Positions 14,748 to 22,671 of a stretch of 36,087 nucleotides of DNA are shown piece after piece (positions within the stretch are counted from its first letter, which is position 1; each line of letters opens with the position of its first letter). The position numbers were made by a program, and so were the translations under genes. This stretch comes from Desulfarculus sp. Its GTDB lineage: Bacteria > Desulfobacterota > Desulfarculia > Desulfarculales > Desulfarculaceae. The stretch covers positions 1-36,087 of the forward strand of contig QZKP01000030.1 in the NCBI GenBank assembly GCA_003605055.1. The letters run 5' to 3'. Below the pieces are notes generated by a model, which was not told where the DNA came from, searched no databases, and saw only the letters and a program-made list of their open reading frames with translations.

Positions 14748-17006
14748 ATGGTAAGCAAGAGGATGAAATGGTACTTCCTGCTCTGTATCTTCGGCGCCCT
14801 GGTCGTCGCCCTGATCGGGTACGTCTATACCGAGCGGGATCTACCGCCCTACCCGGGGAAGATCGTGACCGAGCAGGGCCAGGTGCTCAGCACCCGGGCC
14901 CAGGTCCTGGCCGGCCAGGGGGTCTGGCAGAAGTACGGCCTGATGGACCTGGGCAGCGTATGGGGCCACGGCACCTACCGCGGGCCGGACTTCACCGCCC
15001 AGGCGCTGCACAACGTGGGCCAGTTCATGCGGGGCTACCTGGCCCAGACCAAGTTCAACAAACCATATGCCCAACTGGGCACCGAGCAGCGGGGGGCGCT
15101 GGACGCCCTGACCATCGAAGCCATCAAGAAGTTCCGCTACGACAAGGCCAAGGACACCCTGGTGCTGGATCCGGCCCAGGTGGCGGCCTTCCAGGAAAAC
15201 CGGGCCTTCTATGACAAGCTGTTCAGCCAGGGCGATCCCCGGGGGCCCATCCGCGCCCAGACCATCAAGGACGCTCGTGAGCGCCAGGCCCTGGCCGACT
15301 TCTTCTGGTGGACCGCCTGGTGCGCGGGCGTGCAGCGGCCCGGCGAGCCCCTGACCTTCACCAACAACTGGCCCCACGACCCCTCGGTGGGCAACACCTT
15401 GCCCGGCAAGGCCCTGGTCTGGTCAGCCATCAACCTGGTGGCCTTCGCCTTCTTCCTGAGCCTGATCGTATTCCTGTTCCACCGCTGGGGCTTTAACCAG
15501 GGCTCCCTGCCCTACAGGCCCGAACCGGCGGCGGCCCTGGCCGCGGCCACCATCTCCCCCAGCCAGAAAAAGACGGTCAAGTACTTCCTGGTGGTTTCAG
15601 CCCTGTTCTTTCTGCAGGTGAACATGGGCGGCATCATGGCCCACTACACCGTGAATCCCTCGACCTTCTGGGGCCAGGACTGGTTCGTCAGTCTGGTGCC
15701 CTACAACTGGGTCAAGACCTGGCATTTGCAACTGGCCGTGTTCTGGATCGCCACCTCCTGGATCGCCACCACCCTGTTCGTGGCGCCCCGGGTGGGCGGC
15801 CGCGAGCCCAAGGGCCAGGGGCTGTTGGTGGACCTGCTGTTCGTGGCCGTGATCATCGTGGCCCTGGGCAGCCTGTTGGGCGAGGTGGCCGGCCTCAAGG
15901 GCCTGCTGTCCGACTCCACCTGGTTCTGGATCGGCCACCAGGGCTGGGAGTACCTGGAGCTGGGCCGGCTGTGGCAGATACTGCTCCTGGTGGGCCTGGT
16001 GCTGTGGCTGTATATGGTGGTGCGCGCCCTCAAGTCGCACTTCCGCGGCGGCCAGGACAAATGGGGCCTGCCCCACTTCCTGGCCTACTCGGGCGTGGCG
16101 GTGGTGGGCTTCTTCTGCTTCGGCCTTTTCTACGACCCCCACACCCACCTGACCATCGCCGACTTCTGGCGCTGGTGGGTGGTGCACACCTGGGTGGAGG
16201 GCGCCTTTGAGTTCTTCGCCGCGGCGGCCATCGTCTTCGTGGTGGTGAACCTGGGCCTGGTGGACCTGAAGAGCGGCCTGCGCACCGTGTACTTCACCGT
16301 GGGCCTGGCCCTGGGCTCGGGCATCATCGGCGTGGGCCACCACTACTACTGGTTCGGCGACCCCTCCTTCTGGCTGGCCCTGGGCTCGACCATCTCGGCC
16401 CTGGAGCCGGTGCCCATCTTCCTGCTCCTGGCCGAGGTCTGGCACGGGCAGAAGGCCCTGGTCAAGGCGGGCAGCAACTTCCCCTTCCGCTACCCGCTGA
16501 TGTTCCTGATGGCCTCGGTGTTCTGGGAGGTGCTGGGCGCGGCGGTGATGGGCCTGTCCATCACCACCCCGGTGGTCAACTACTACGAGCACGCCACCTA
16601 CCTGACCGTGAACCACGGCCACACGGCCCTGTTCGGCACCTACGGCATGCTGGCCATCGGCCTACTGCTGTTCAGCATGCGCGGCCTGGTGCGGCCCGAG
16701 GGCTGGAACACCAAGCTCTTGGCCACCTCCTTCTGGGGGTTGAACATCGGCCTGGCCATCATGTTCTCGGTGACGCTGCTGCCGGTGGGCGTCATGCAGG
16801 TGCTGGACAACATCGCCTACGGCTTCTGGCACGCGCGCAGCGATGCCTTCTGGGAGCAGACCGCCATCCAGGTGCTGGGCCAGGTGCGCATGCTGCCGGA
16901 CCTGCTCATAATCCTGCCCGGCTCCGGCGGCCTGCTGTTGTTCATGCTCCAGGCCCTGACCAAGCTCAAACCGGTGTCGGTAAAGGCCGGCGAGGAGTTC
17001 AAGTAG
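14748..17006 (+). CDS. norB: Quinol-dependent nitric oxide reductase (single subunit)
   Basis: 752 residues; reduces two NO to N2O at a haem b3/non-haem Fe site in the inner membrane, taking electrons from quinol. The first 220 residues are the fused extra-cytoplasmic domain typical of qNor (GVWQKYGLMDLGS, VWGHGTYRGPD), after one membrane helix. About twelve further helices follow. Metal ligands are conserved: H326 and H625 (low-spin haem b), H623 (haem b3), H480, H531 and H532 (FeB), and E484 in HTWVEG. The start is ATG 14748, five bases after AAGGAGG; the earlier GTG at 14742 overlaps the ribosome site. It ends the Rrf2-headed set and is followed by a strong terminator. The role is most likely NO detoxification, as no other denitrification gene is in the window. 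Confidence 0.96.
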   Translation: MVSKRMKWYFLLCIFGALVVALIGYVYTERDLPPYPGKIVTEQGQVLSTRAQVLAGQGVWQKYGLMDLGSVWGHGTYRGPDFTAQALHNVGQFMRGYLAQTKFNKPYAQLGTEQRGALDALTIEAIKKFRYDKAKDTLVLDPAQVAAFQENRAFYDKLFSQGDPRGPIRAQTIKDARERQALADFFWWTAWCAGVQRPGEPLTFTNNWPHDPSVGNTLPGKALVWSAINLVAFAFFLSLIVFLFHRWGFNQGSLPYRPEPAAALAAATISPSQKKTVKYFLVVSALFFLQVNMGGIMAHYTVNPSTFWGQDWFVSLVPYNWVKTWHLQLAVFWIATSWIATTLFVAPRVGGREPKGQGLLVDLLFVAVIIVALGSLLGEVAGLKGLLSDSTWFWIGHQGWEYLELGRLWQILLLVGLVLWLYMVVRALKSHFRGGQDKWGLPHFLAYSGVAVVGFFCFGLFYDPHTHLTIADFWRWWVVHTWVEGAFEFFAAAAIVFVVVNLGLVDLKSGLRTVYFTVGLALGSGIIGVGHHYYWFGDPSFWLALGSTISALEPVPIFLLLAEVWHGQKALVKAGSNFPFRYPLMFLMASVFWEVLGAAVMGLSITTPVVNYYEHATYLTVNHGHTALFGTYGMLAIGLLLFSMRGLVRPEGWNTKLLATSFWGLNIGLAIMFSVTLLPVGVMQVLDNIAYGFWHARSDAFWEQTAIQVLGQVRMLPDLLIILPGSGGLLLFMLQALTKLKPVSVKAGEEFK

Positions 17007-17030
17007 GGTAACTAAGAACCAAACCTGAAA

Positions 17031-17068
17031 CGGGCCGGGAGGGCACAGCGCCCTCCCGGCCCGTTCTT
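17031..17068. terminator. Bidirectional terminator between nor and glnK
   Basis: A 14-bp perfect stem, CGGGCCGGGAGGGC (17031-17044) with its complement (17050-17063), around a 5-base loop. TTCTTGT follows on the plus strand, and TTTCAGG on the minus strand. It lies between two convergent genes. Confidence 0.85.
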
Positions 17069-17092
17069 GTGCGCGGTCTATGGCGCCGGCGC

Positions 17093-17479
17093 TCAGGCCG
17101 CGCCCTTGTGCTTGCGCTCGTCTATGTCGCCGGGGTACATCACCGCGTCGTGGCCGCGCTCGCCGGTGCGGATGCGCACCGCCTCCTCCACCGGGTAGAC
17201 GAAGATCAGCCCGTCGCCGGCGTCGCCGGTGCGGCCGGCCTTGACGATGGTGGCGATGGTCTCGTCCAGGTTGTGCTCGCTGAGGATTATGTTGATCTGA
17301 ATCTTGGGCAGCATGTCCACCTGGTAGGTGCCCGAGCGGCCGGCCAGGGTGATGCCGCCCTGGCGGCCGTGGCCGCGTATCTCCAGGACGTTCATGCCCT
17401 TGATGCCGATCTCGTTCAGGGCGTCCTTGACCTCGCCCAGCTTGTCCTCGCGGATGATGGCCTCTATCTTCTTAAGCAT
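17093..17479 (-). CDS. glnK: PII nitrogen regulatory protein, GlnK type
   Basis: 128 residues. Start MLKKIEAIIREDKLGEVKDAL and the C-terminal VEEAVRIRTGERG are PII signatures; the trimer binds ATP/ADP and 2-oxoglutarate and blocks AmtB through its T-loop. Here the T-loop reads GRQGGITLAGRSGTY where E. coli has GRQKGHTELYRGAEY. The uridylylated Tyr51 is replaced by Gly47, so control by GlnD at that site is impossible and signalling must rest on ligand binding. Compared with the usual 112 residues it has a 10-15 residue basic C-terminal tail (DIDERKHKG). It lies 42 bases after amtB, and AGGGAGG precedes the ATG. Confidence 0.94.
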   Translation of the reverse strand: MLKKIEAIIREDKLGEVKDALNEIGIKGMNVLEIRGHGRQGGITLAGRSGTYQVDMLPKIQINIILSEHNLDETIATIVKAGRTGDAGDGLIFVYPVEEAVRIRTGERGHDAVMYPGDIDERKHKGAA

Positions 17480-17521
17480 GGCTTATAGCCTCCCTGCTCA
17501 AAGGTTCATGCAGCGGCCGGC

Positions 17522-18742
17522 CTAGGAGTAGGCCCGCTCGCCGTGCTCGCTCAGGTCCAGGCCCACTTCCTCCTCCATCTTGTTCACGCGCAGGCCCATG
17601 GTGGCCGAGAGTATCTTGGCCAGGACGAAGGTGACCACGAACACGAAGAGGATGCTGGTGCCCGCACCCAGGGCCTGCAGGGCCAACTGCTTGGGGTTGC
17701 CGTAGAACAGGCCGGCGGCCTCGTTCACGGCCGGGGAGGCGAACAGGCCGGTGGCCAAGGCGCCCCAGGTGCCGGCCATGCCGTGGCAGGCCCACACGTC
17801 CAGCGACTCGTCAAGCTGACGCCGCTGGCGGAAGCGGATGGCGTAGTAGCTGATGGGCGCGGCGATGGCGCCGACGGCGATGGAGCTCAGGGGGGTGACG
17901 AAGCCCGCCGCCGGGGTGATGGCCACCAGGCCCACCACGGCGCCGGTGGCGATGCCCAGCACGCTGGGCTTGCCCGCGTCGGCCCAGGAGACCAGCATCC
18001 AGGACAGGGCGGCGGCCGCGGCGGCGGTGTTGGTGTTGACGAAGGCGTAGGCGGCCAGGCCGTTGGCGGCCAGGGCGCTGCCCGCGTTGAAGCCGAACCA
18101 TCCGAACCACAACAGGCCCGCGCCCAGCACGGTGTAGGGTATGTTGTGCGGCTCCATGGGCGCCTTGGGGAAGCCGCGGCGCGGGCCGATGGCCAGGGCG
18201 AAGGCCAAGGCGGAGAAGCCGGCGGCGATGTGCACCACCGTGCCGCCGGCAAAGTCCAGGGCCCCGGCCGCCGCCAGCCAGCCGCCGTCGCCCCAGACCC
18301 AGTGGCACAGCGGGTCGTAGACGATGGTGGCCCACAACAGGCTGAAGACCAGGAAGGTCTTGAAGCGCACCCGCTCCACAAAGGCGCCGGTGATCAGCGC
18401 CGGGGTGATCACCGCGAACATCATCTGAAAGGCGGCGAAGGCCAGGTGGGGGATGGTCTTGGCATAGGGCCCGGCCGCGCCGGTGACCCCGGCGAAGCCC
18501 AGGTAGCTCAGGTCGCCGATGATGCCGCCCAGGTTTTTGCCGAAGGCCAGGCTGTAGCCGTAGAGGACCCACTGCACCCCGATGAGCCCCATCATGATGA
18601 AGGACAGGTTGAGGGTGGACAGGATGTTTCTTTTGCGGATCATGCCGCCATAGAAAAAGGCCAGCCCGGGGGTCATGAGAAGGACCAGGGCCGAACTGGC
18701 GAGTATCCAGCCGGTGTCGCCGGCGTTGATGGGGGTGGCCAT
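17522..18742 (-). CDS. amtB: Ammonium transporter AmtB
   Basis: 406 residues, about 11 membrane helices; a trimeric inner-membrane channel for NH4+/NH3. The twin pore histidines are present: H171 (GGTVVHIAAG) and H320 (DVWACHGMAGTWG), and PGLAFFYGGM opens the first helices. The start is ATG 18742, with GGAGG nine bases upstream. An in-frame ATG at 18865 would place 41 extra residues across the sigma-54 promoter and is not used. No signal peptide extension as in E. coli AmtB. Transcribed with glnK from the sigma-54 promoter at 18850-18864, so expression should rise on nitrogen limitation. Confidence 0.95.
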   Translation of the reverse strand: MATPINAGDTGWILASSALVLLMTPGLAFFYGGMIRKRNILSTLNLSFIMMGLIGVQWVLYGYSLAFGKNLGGIIGDLSYLGFAGVTGAAGPYAKTIPHLAFAAFQMMFAVITPALITGAFVERVRFKTFLVFSLLWATIVYDPLCHWVWGDGGWLAAAGALDFAGGTVVHIAAGFSALAFALAIGPRRGFPKAPMEPHNIPYTVLGAGLLWFGWFGFNAGSALAANGLAAYAFVNTNTAAAAAALSWMLVSWADAGKPSVLGIATGAVVGLVAITPAAGFVTPLSSIAVGAIAAPISYYAIRFRQRRQLDESLDVWACHGMAGTWGALATGLFASPAVNEAAGLFYGNPKQLALQALGAGTSILFVFVVTFVLAKILSATMGLRVNKMEEEVGLDLSEHGERAYS

Positions 18743-18849
18743 TTGTACTGCCTCCAGACAGGGTAAGGGTTGCGGGACCAGGGTCCGAATCAGGTCAAAG
18801 GTTCCGGCGCCCAGGACCCCCTTGGAGGGCGCCTCGCCTGCAGGACTAC

Positions 18850-18864
18850 GCAACTCTAGTGCCA
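18850..18864 (-). promoter_or_regulatory. Sigma-54 promoter of amtB-glnK
   Basis: Minus strand TGGCAC (18864-18859), five bases, TTGC (18853-18850), matching the -24/-12 consensus with exact spacing. Predicted start near 18838, giving a leader of about 96 bases. Nitrogen control of amtB-glnK by sigma-54 and an NtrC-type activator is well established in other bacteria. Confidence 0.85.
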
Positions 18865-18944
18865 ATATGAATTATTTGGTGTATTGATCAGAAAAAATAA
18901 TATGTTATATGGCAAGGCCTTGGGCAGACCAATTCCGGATAACC

Positions 18945-18956
18945 TACCTCGGGGTA
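18945..18956. promoter_or_regulatory. Upstream activator site candidate 1, TACC-N4-GGTA
   Basis: CTACC-TCGG-GGTA dyad centred about 112 bases upstream of the predicted amtB start, the usual distance for a sigma-54 enhancer. The same dyad recurs at 19107-19118. Confidence 0.35.
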
Positions 18957-19103
18957 TGTTTACCGGCCAGCGCGATACCTGTCCGTAATTTCCATTTTGG
19001 TCTCCAGGCCACTGGCCGCGGCCCCAGGCCAACCCTTGCCCAAGGACGGTTTTAAGACAAAATAGTTTTGGTTACGACAGGTTATCCATGGGTGCCCCTT
19101 TGT

Positions 19104-19121
19104 GGCTACCGTTTGGTAGCC
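19104..19121. promoter_or_regulatory. Upstream activator site candidate 2, GGCTACC-N4-GGTAGCC
   Basis: A perfect 7-bp inverted repeat with a GTTT centre whose core (TACC-N4-GGTA) repeats the dyad at 18945-18956. Centred about 274 bases upstream of the amtB start and about 135 upstream of the hisS -35, so it could serve either gene. Confidence 0.4.
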
Positions 19122-19247
19122 TGACAACTATAAAGATACCATTATGTGGATTAAACTTGGGCGCGCTACCGCGCCGGTACATTTATGTAGGCAGGGCCAG
19201 GGGCGGGTGCTAACATTTGCCTGGGCCCGCGCAGGGGGAGCCCAACC

Positions 19248-19276
19248 TTGACCAGCTCACAAATTCCGGGTATATA
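19248..19276 (+). promoter_or_regulatory. Sigma-70 promoter of hisS-aspS
   Basis: TTGACC (19248-19253, five of six), 17 bases, TATATA (19271-19276, four of six). Predicted start near 19283, downstream of the earliest in-frame ATG of the hisS frame (19217), which therefore cannot be the start. Confidence 0.7.
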
Positions 19277-19342
19277 TGCAAAATTCCCGGGCCGCCCCCG
19301 CGGGGGCAGCGGTTGTCCATCCCAGCGAAAGGCATTGTTCTC

Positions 19343-20677
19343 GTGGCCATACAGTCGGTGCGGGGCATGAAGGACGTGCTGCCCCCCGAGGCCCCCAGGT
19401 GGCAGTTCATCGAGGCCACGGCCCGGGAGGTGCTGGAGTCCTTTGGCTTCGCCCAGATACGCACCCCGGTGCTGGAGCGCACCGAGCTCTTCGCCCGCTC
19501 CATCGGCGAGGACACGGACATCGTGGAAAAGGAGATGTACACCTTCGCCGACCGCAGCGGCGAGGCGGTGACCATGCGGCCCGAGGCCACCGCCGGCATA
19601 GTCCGCGCCTTTTTGGAGCACAGCCTCTACGCCACCCCCGGCCCGCATAAGCTCTATTTCCTGGGGCCCATGTTCCGCCACGAGCGGCCCCAGAAGGGCC
19701 GCCTGCGCCAGTTCCACCAGATAGACGTGGAGGTCTTGGACGACGCCGGCCCCCAGGTGGACGCCGAGCTGCACGTGCTGGTGGACCACCTGCTCACCCG
19801 CCTGGGCCTGAGCAACGTGAAGCTGGTGATCAACTCCCTGGGCTGCCCCCAGTGCCGGCCGGCCTTCAAGCAGGCCCTGGTGGAGTATTTCCAGGGCCAA
19901 AAGGCCAGGCTCTGCCCCGACTGCCTGCGCCGCCTGGCCCACAACCCCCTGCGGGTCTTGGACTGCAAGGTGGAGGGCTGCAAGGCGGCGGCCAAGGGTT
20001 CGCCGCTGATCAGCCAGTTCTGGTGCCCGGACTGCCGGACGCACTTCGACGAGGTCAGGCGCCTGACCGAGATGGCTGGCGTATCCTTTGAAACCAACCC
20101 GCGCCTGGTGCGGGGCCTGGACTACTACACCCGCACCACCTTTGAGGTGAAGACCGGCGAGCTGGGGGCCCAGGACGCGGTGGCCGGGGGAGGGCGCTAC
20201 GACAACCTGGTGGAGGCCTTGGGCGGCCCGGCCCGGCCCTGCACCGGCTTCGCCCTGGGCCTGGAGAGGCTGGCCCTGCTGGTGCCGGAGCGGCCGGAGT
20301 GGCGGCAGGGGCCGGAGCTGTTCATCGTCTCCCTGGGTGAGGCGCCCCGCCGGTTGGCCTTTTACCTGTGCCAGGAGCTGCGCAAGCGGCGCCATATGCG
20401 GGTGGAGATGAGCAATGAGGATAAGAGCCTCAAAGCCCAGCTCCGAAGGGCGAACAAGGATGGGGCCCGCTGGGTTCTTTTCCTGGGCGGCGAGGAATTA
20501 AGCTCCAGCCAGGCTCAATTAAAACAGATGAGCCAAGGCAGGCAATTCGAAGTTGCCATGGGGAGAGTAGGCGACTTCTTCAAAAACCTTGAAGGGCCTG
20601 AGATGGACAACAAGGTTCTTGCCGGCATTATTGATGATTTCGTCGATGCGATCTGCGCGAAGATCAAAACAGGCTGA
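19343..20677 (+). CDS. hisS: Histidyl-tRNA synthetase
   Basis: 444 residues from GTG 19343, where the conserved N-terminus begins (VAIQSVRGMKDVLPPE); AAAGG lies 10 bases upstream and the promoter at 19248 excludes the longer frame. Class II synthetase that charges tRNA-His. Motif 2 region FRHERPQKGRLRQFHQ, histidine-binding HisA RGLDYYTRTTFEV, and motif 3 GFALGLERLAL are all intact. The last 95 residues are the anticodon-binding domain, with a slightly unusual C-terminal helix extension. Followed 12 bases later by aspS, a pairing common in Deltaproteobacteria. Confidence 0.96.
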   Translation: MAIQSVRGMKDVLPPEAPRWQFIEATAREVLESFGFAQIRTPVLERTELFARSIGEDTDIVEKEMYTFADRSGEAVTMRPEATAGIVRAFLEHSLYATPGPHKLYFLGPMFRHERPQKGRLRQFHQIDVEVLDDAGPQVDAELHVLVDHLLTRLGLSNVKLVINSLGCPQCRPAFKQALVEYFQGQKARLCPDCLRRLAHNPLRVLDCKVEGCKAAAKGSPLISQFWCPDCRTHFDEVRRLTEMAGVSFETNPRLVRGLDYYTRTTFEVKTGELGAQDAVAGGGRYDNLVEALGGPARPCTGFALGLERLALLVPERPEWRQGPELFIVSLGEAPRRLAFYLCQELRKRRHMRVEMSNEDKSLKAQLRRANKDGARWVLFLGGEELSSSQAQLKQMSQGRQFEVAMGRVGDFFKNLEGPEMDNKVLAGIIDDFVDAICAKIKTG

Positions 20678-20689
20678 GAAGGACTTCCC

Positions 20690-22483
20690 GTGCCCCAGCG
20701 ATTCATCTACGACCTCAAGCGCACCCACTCCTGCGGCCAGCTCACCAGCGAGCAGGCGGGCCAGCAGGTGGTGCTCATGGGCTGGGCCCAGCGCCGCCGG
20801 GACCACGGCGGGCTGATCTTCGTGGACCTGCGCGACCGGGAGGGCCTCACCCAGGTGGTGTTCAACCCCGAGGTGGACCAGGGCGCCCATAGCGAGGCCC
20901 ACGGCATAAGAAGCGAGTTCTGCCTGGCCATCAGGGGCACGGTGCGCCAGCGGCCCCAGGGCATGGCCAATCCCAACCTGACCACCGGCCAGATCGAGGT
21001 CTATGTGGATCAGTTCGAGATCCTGAACCCCAGCCAGACCCCGCCGTTCCTGCTGGAGGAGTGGATCGAGGTCAACGAGAACATCCGCCTGCAGTACCGC
21101 TATCTGGACCTCAGGCGGCCGGAGATGTTCGCCAACCTGCTCTTCAGGCACCGGGCCGCGGCCGCCACCCGCGATTACCTGAACCAGCAGGGCTTCCTGG
21201 AGGTGGAGACGCCCTTCCTGACCCGCTCCACCCCCGAGGGCGCCCGGGATTATCTGGTGCCCAGCCGGGTGAGTCCCGGCCGCTTCTTCGCCCTGCCCCA
21301 GTCGCCTCAGCTTTTCAAGCAGCTCCTGATGATGGGCGGCGTGGAGCGCTACTACCAGATTGTGCGCTGCTTCCGGGACGAGGACCTGCGCGCCGACCGC
21401 CAGCCGGAGTTCACCCAGGTGGACCTGGAGATGAGCTTCGTGTGCGAAGACGACGTGATGGCCCTGACCGAGGGCCTGGTGGCCGCGGTGGTGCGGGCCG
21501 CCACCGGCCGGGAGCTGGCGCTGCCCCTGCCGCGGCTCACCTACGACCAGGCCGTGGGACGCTATGGCCTGGATGCCCCGGACGTGCGCTTCGGCCTGGA
21601 GCTGGTGGACGTGGGCGAGTTGGTGGGCCGGGCCGAGCTTAAGCTGTTCGCCCAGGCCGTGGCCCAGGGCCGCATGGTCAAGGCCCTCAACGGCAAGGGC
21701 ATGGCCGGCCTGTCGCGCAAGGACCTGGAGGATCTGACCAGCTTCGTGGCCGACTTCGGGGCCAAGGGCCTGGCCTGGGTGAAGATCAAGGAAAACGGCG
21801 CCTGGCAGTCGCCCATCGCTAAGTTCTTCAGCGTTGAACTGCAGGGGGCCGTTAATGAGCGGCTGCAGGCCGGGGAAGGGGACATACTCTTCTTCGGGGC
21901 CGACACGCCGGCGGTGGTGCACGAGTCCCTGGGCCGCCTGCGCCTGGAGTTGGCCCGGCGCTTCGGCCTGGCCGACCCCCAGGTGCTGGCCTTCTGCTGG
22001 GTTACGGACTTCCCCCTGATGGAGTACAGCCCCGAGGAAAAGCGCTGGGTGGCCATGCATCATCCCTTCACCTCCCCCCGGGCCCAGGACCTGGATCTCT
22101 TGACCAGCGACCCCGGTCGGGTCAAGGCCCGGGCCTATGACCTGGTGCTCAACGGCAGCGAGATCGGCGGCGGCTCGATCCGCATCCACCGCCCGGATTT
22201 GCAGGCCCGTGTATTCCAAGCCCTGGATATGCCTGAGCATGAGGCCCAGGAAAAGTTCGGCTTTCTGCTAGAGGCCCTCACCTACGGGGCCCCGCCCCAC
22301 GGCGGCTTGGCCCTGGGCTTCGACCGCCTGGTGGCCATCCTGGCCGGGCAGCCCTCCATCCGGGAGATGATCGCCTTCCCCAAGACCCAGAAGGCGTCCT
22401 GCCCCCTCACCGGCGCGCCGGCCGGGGTGGACCGGGCCCAGTTATTGGAGTTGGGCCTGAGCGTGGATGTAAAAAACAAATGA
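20690..22483 (+). CDS. aspS: Aspartyl-tRNA synthetase
   Basis: 597 residues, GTG start 12 bases after hisS with GAGAAGGA upstream. Bacterial-type class II enzyme: N-terminal OB-fold anticodon domain (residues 1-110, VLMGWAQRRRDHGGLIFVDLRD), catalytic core with motif 1 near 150-185, motif 2 FRDEDLRADRQPEFTQ, the GAD insertion around 290-410, and motif 3 GLALGFDRLVAIL. The length is normal. It charges tRNA-Asp. Whether it also charges tRNA-Asn cannot be decided from this window, as no asnS or gatCAB is present. Confidence 0.97.
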   Translation: MPQRFIYDLKRTHSCGQLTSEQAGQQVVLMGWAQRRRDHGGLIFVDLRDREGLTQVVFNPEVDQGAHSEAHGIRSEFCLAIRGTVRQRPQGMANPNLTTGQIEVYVDQFEILNPSQTPPFLLEEWIEVNENIRLQYRYLDLRRPEMFANLLFRHRAAAATRDYLNQQGFLEVETPFLTRSTPEGARDYLVPSRVSPGRFFALPQSPQLFKQLLMMGGVERYYQIVRCFRDEDLRADRQPEFTQVDLEMSFVCEDDVMALTEGLVAAVVRAATGRELALPLPRLTYDQAVGRYGLDAPDVRFGLELVDVGELVGRAELKLFAQAVAQGRMVKALNGKGMAGLSRKDLEDLTSFVADFGAKGLAWVKIKENGAWQSPIAKFFSVELQGAVNERLQAGEGDILFFGADTPAVVHESLGRLRLELARRFGLADPQVLAFCWVTDFPLMEYSPEEKRWVAMHHPFTSPRAQDLDLLTSDPGRVKARAYDLVLNGSEIGGGSIRIHRPDLQARVFQALDMPEHEAQEKFGFLLEALTYGAPPHGGLALGFDRLVAILAGQPSIREMIAFPKTQKASCPLTGAPAGVDRAQLLELGLSVDVKNK

Positions 22484-22510
22484 ACGTTGTCTTTCATTAG
22501 GCAGAACTTG

Positions 22511-22540
22511 TTGACTTCTTCGGGGGGCCGGCTCTAAAAT
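22511..22540 (+). promoter_or_regulatory. Promoter of the LysM lipoprotein gene
   Basis: TTGACT (22511-22516, five of six), 18 bases, TAAAAT (22535-22540, five of six). Predicted start near 22547, four bases before the structured leader begins. Confidence 0.6.
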
Positions 22541-22550
22541 GGCAAAAAGT

Positions 22551-22624
22551 ACAGAGAAAGGTGGTACCTTCTGAGGTAGTTAAGCCTTGTGGACGATCGG
22601 GGCGAAGGCCACCTTTCCGTCTGT
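22551..22624 (+). ncRNA. Structured 5' leader, three-way junction
   Basis: Paper folding gives a closing stem of 14 pairs (ACAGA plus GAAAGGTGG, 22551-22564, with CCACCTTTC and TCTGT, 22609-22624, and a 2-base CG bulge). It encloses hairpin TACCT-TCTG-AGGTA (22565-22578) and a second arm CCTT/AAGG (22585-22588 with 22605-22608). It starts at the predicted transcript start and ends 34 bases before the ribosome site. It does not match a riboswitch class I know. Confidence 0.5.
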
Positions 22625-22671
22625 TTAACACCCATTTCTTGAAGGGCAAGAATTGGGAAGGAGGTTTTGGG

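Larger units (their letters stand above)
18743..19342. other. Divergent regulatory region, amtB / hisS
   Basis: 600 bases without a gene. From left to right: amtB leader (18743-18838), amtB sigma-54 promoter, an AT-rich stretch (18865-18912), palindrome CAAGGCCTTG (18913-18922), TACC-N4-GGTA dyads at 18945-18956 and 19107-19118, CCTTG-CC-CAAGG (19034-19045), and the hisS promoter (19248-19276) with a leader of about 60 bases. No T-box-like structure was recognised before hisS. Confidence 0.6.

Noticed and set aside
18743..18865. Upstream ATG at 18865 for amtB
   Set aside because: It lies within the sigma-54 promoter; the ATG at 18742 has GGAGG and begins the conserved sequence.
19217..19342. 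Longer hisS starting at 19217
   Set aside because: The promoter at 19248-19276 starts transcription after this codon, and similarity begins at 19343.
20519..22240. 573-codon open frame antisense to aspS
   Set aside because: Shadow of aspS codon bias; no motif or start signal.
22551..22624. Cyclic-di-GMP (GEMM) riboswitch before the LysM lipoprotein
   Set aside because: GEMM often precedes such genes in Deltaproteobacteria, but the conserved GGGACGCAAAGCC-type core is absent.
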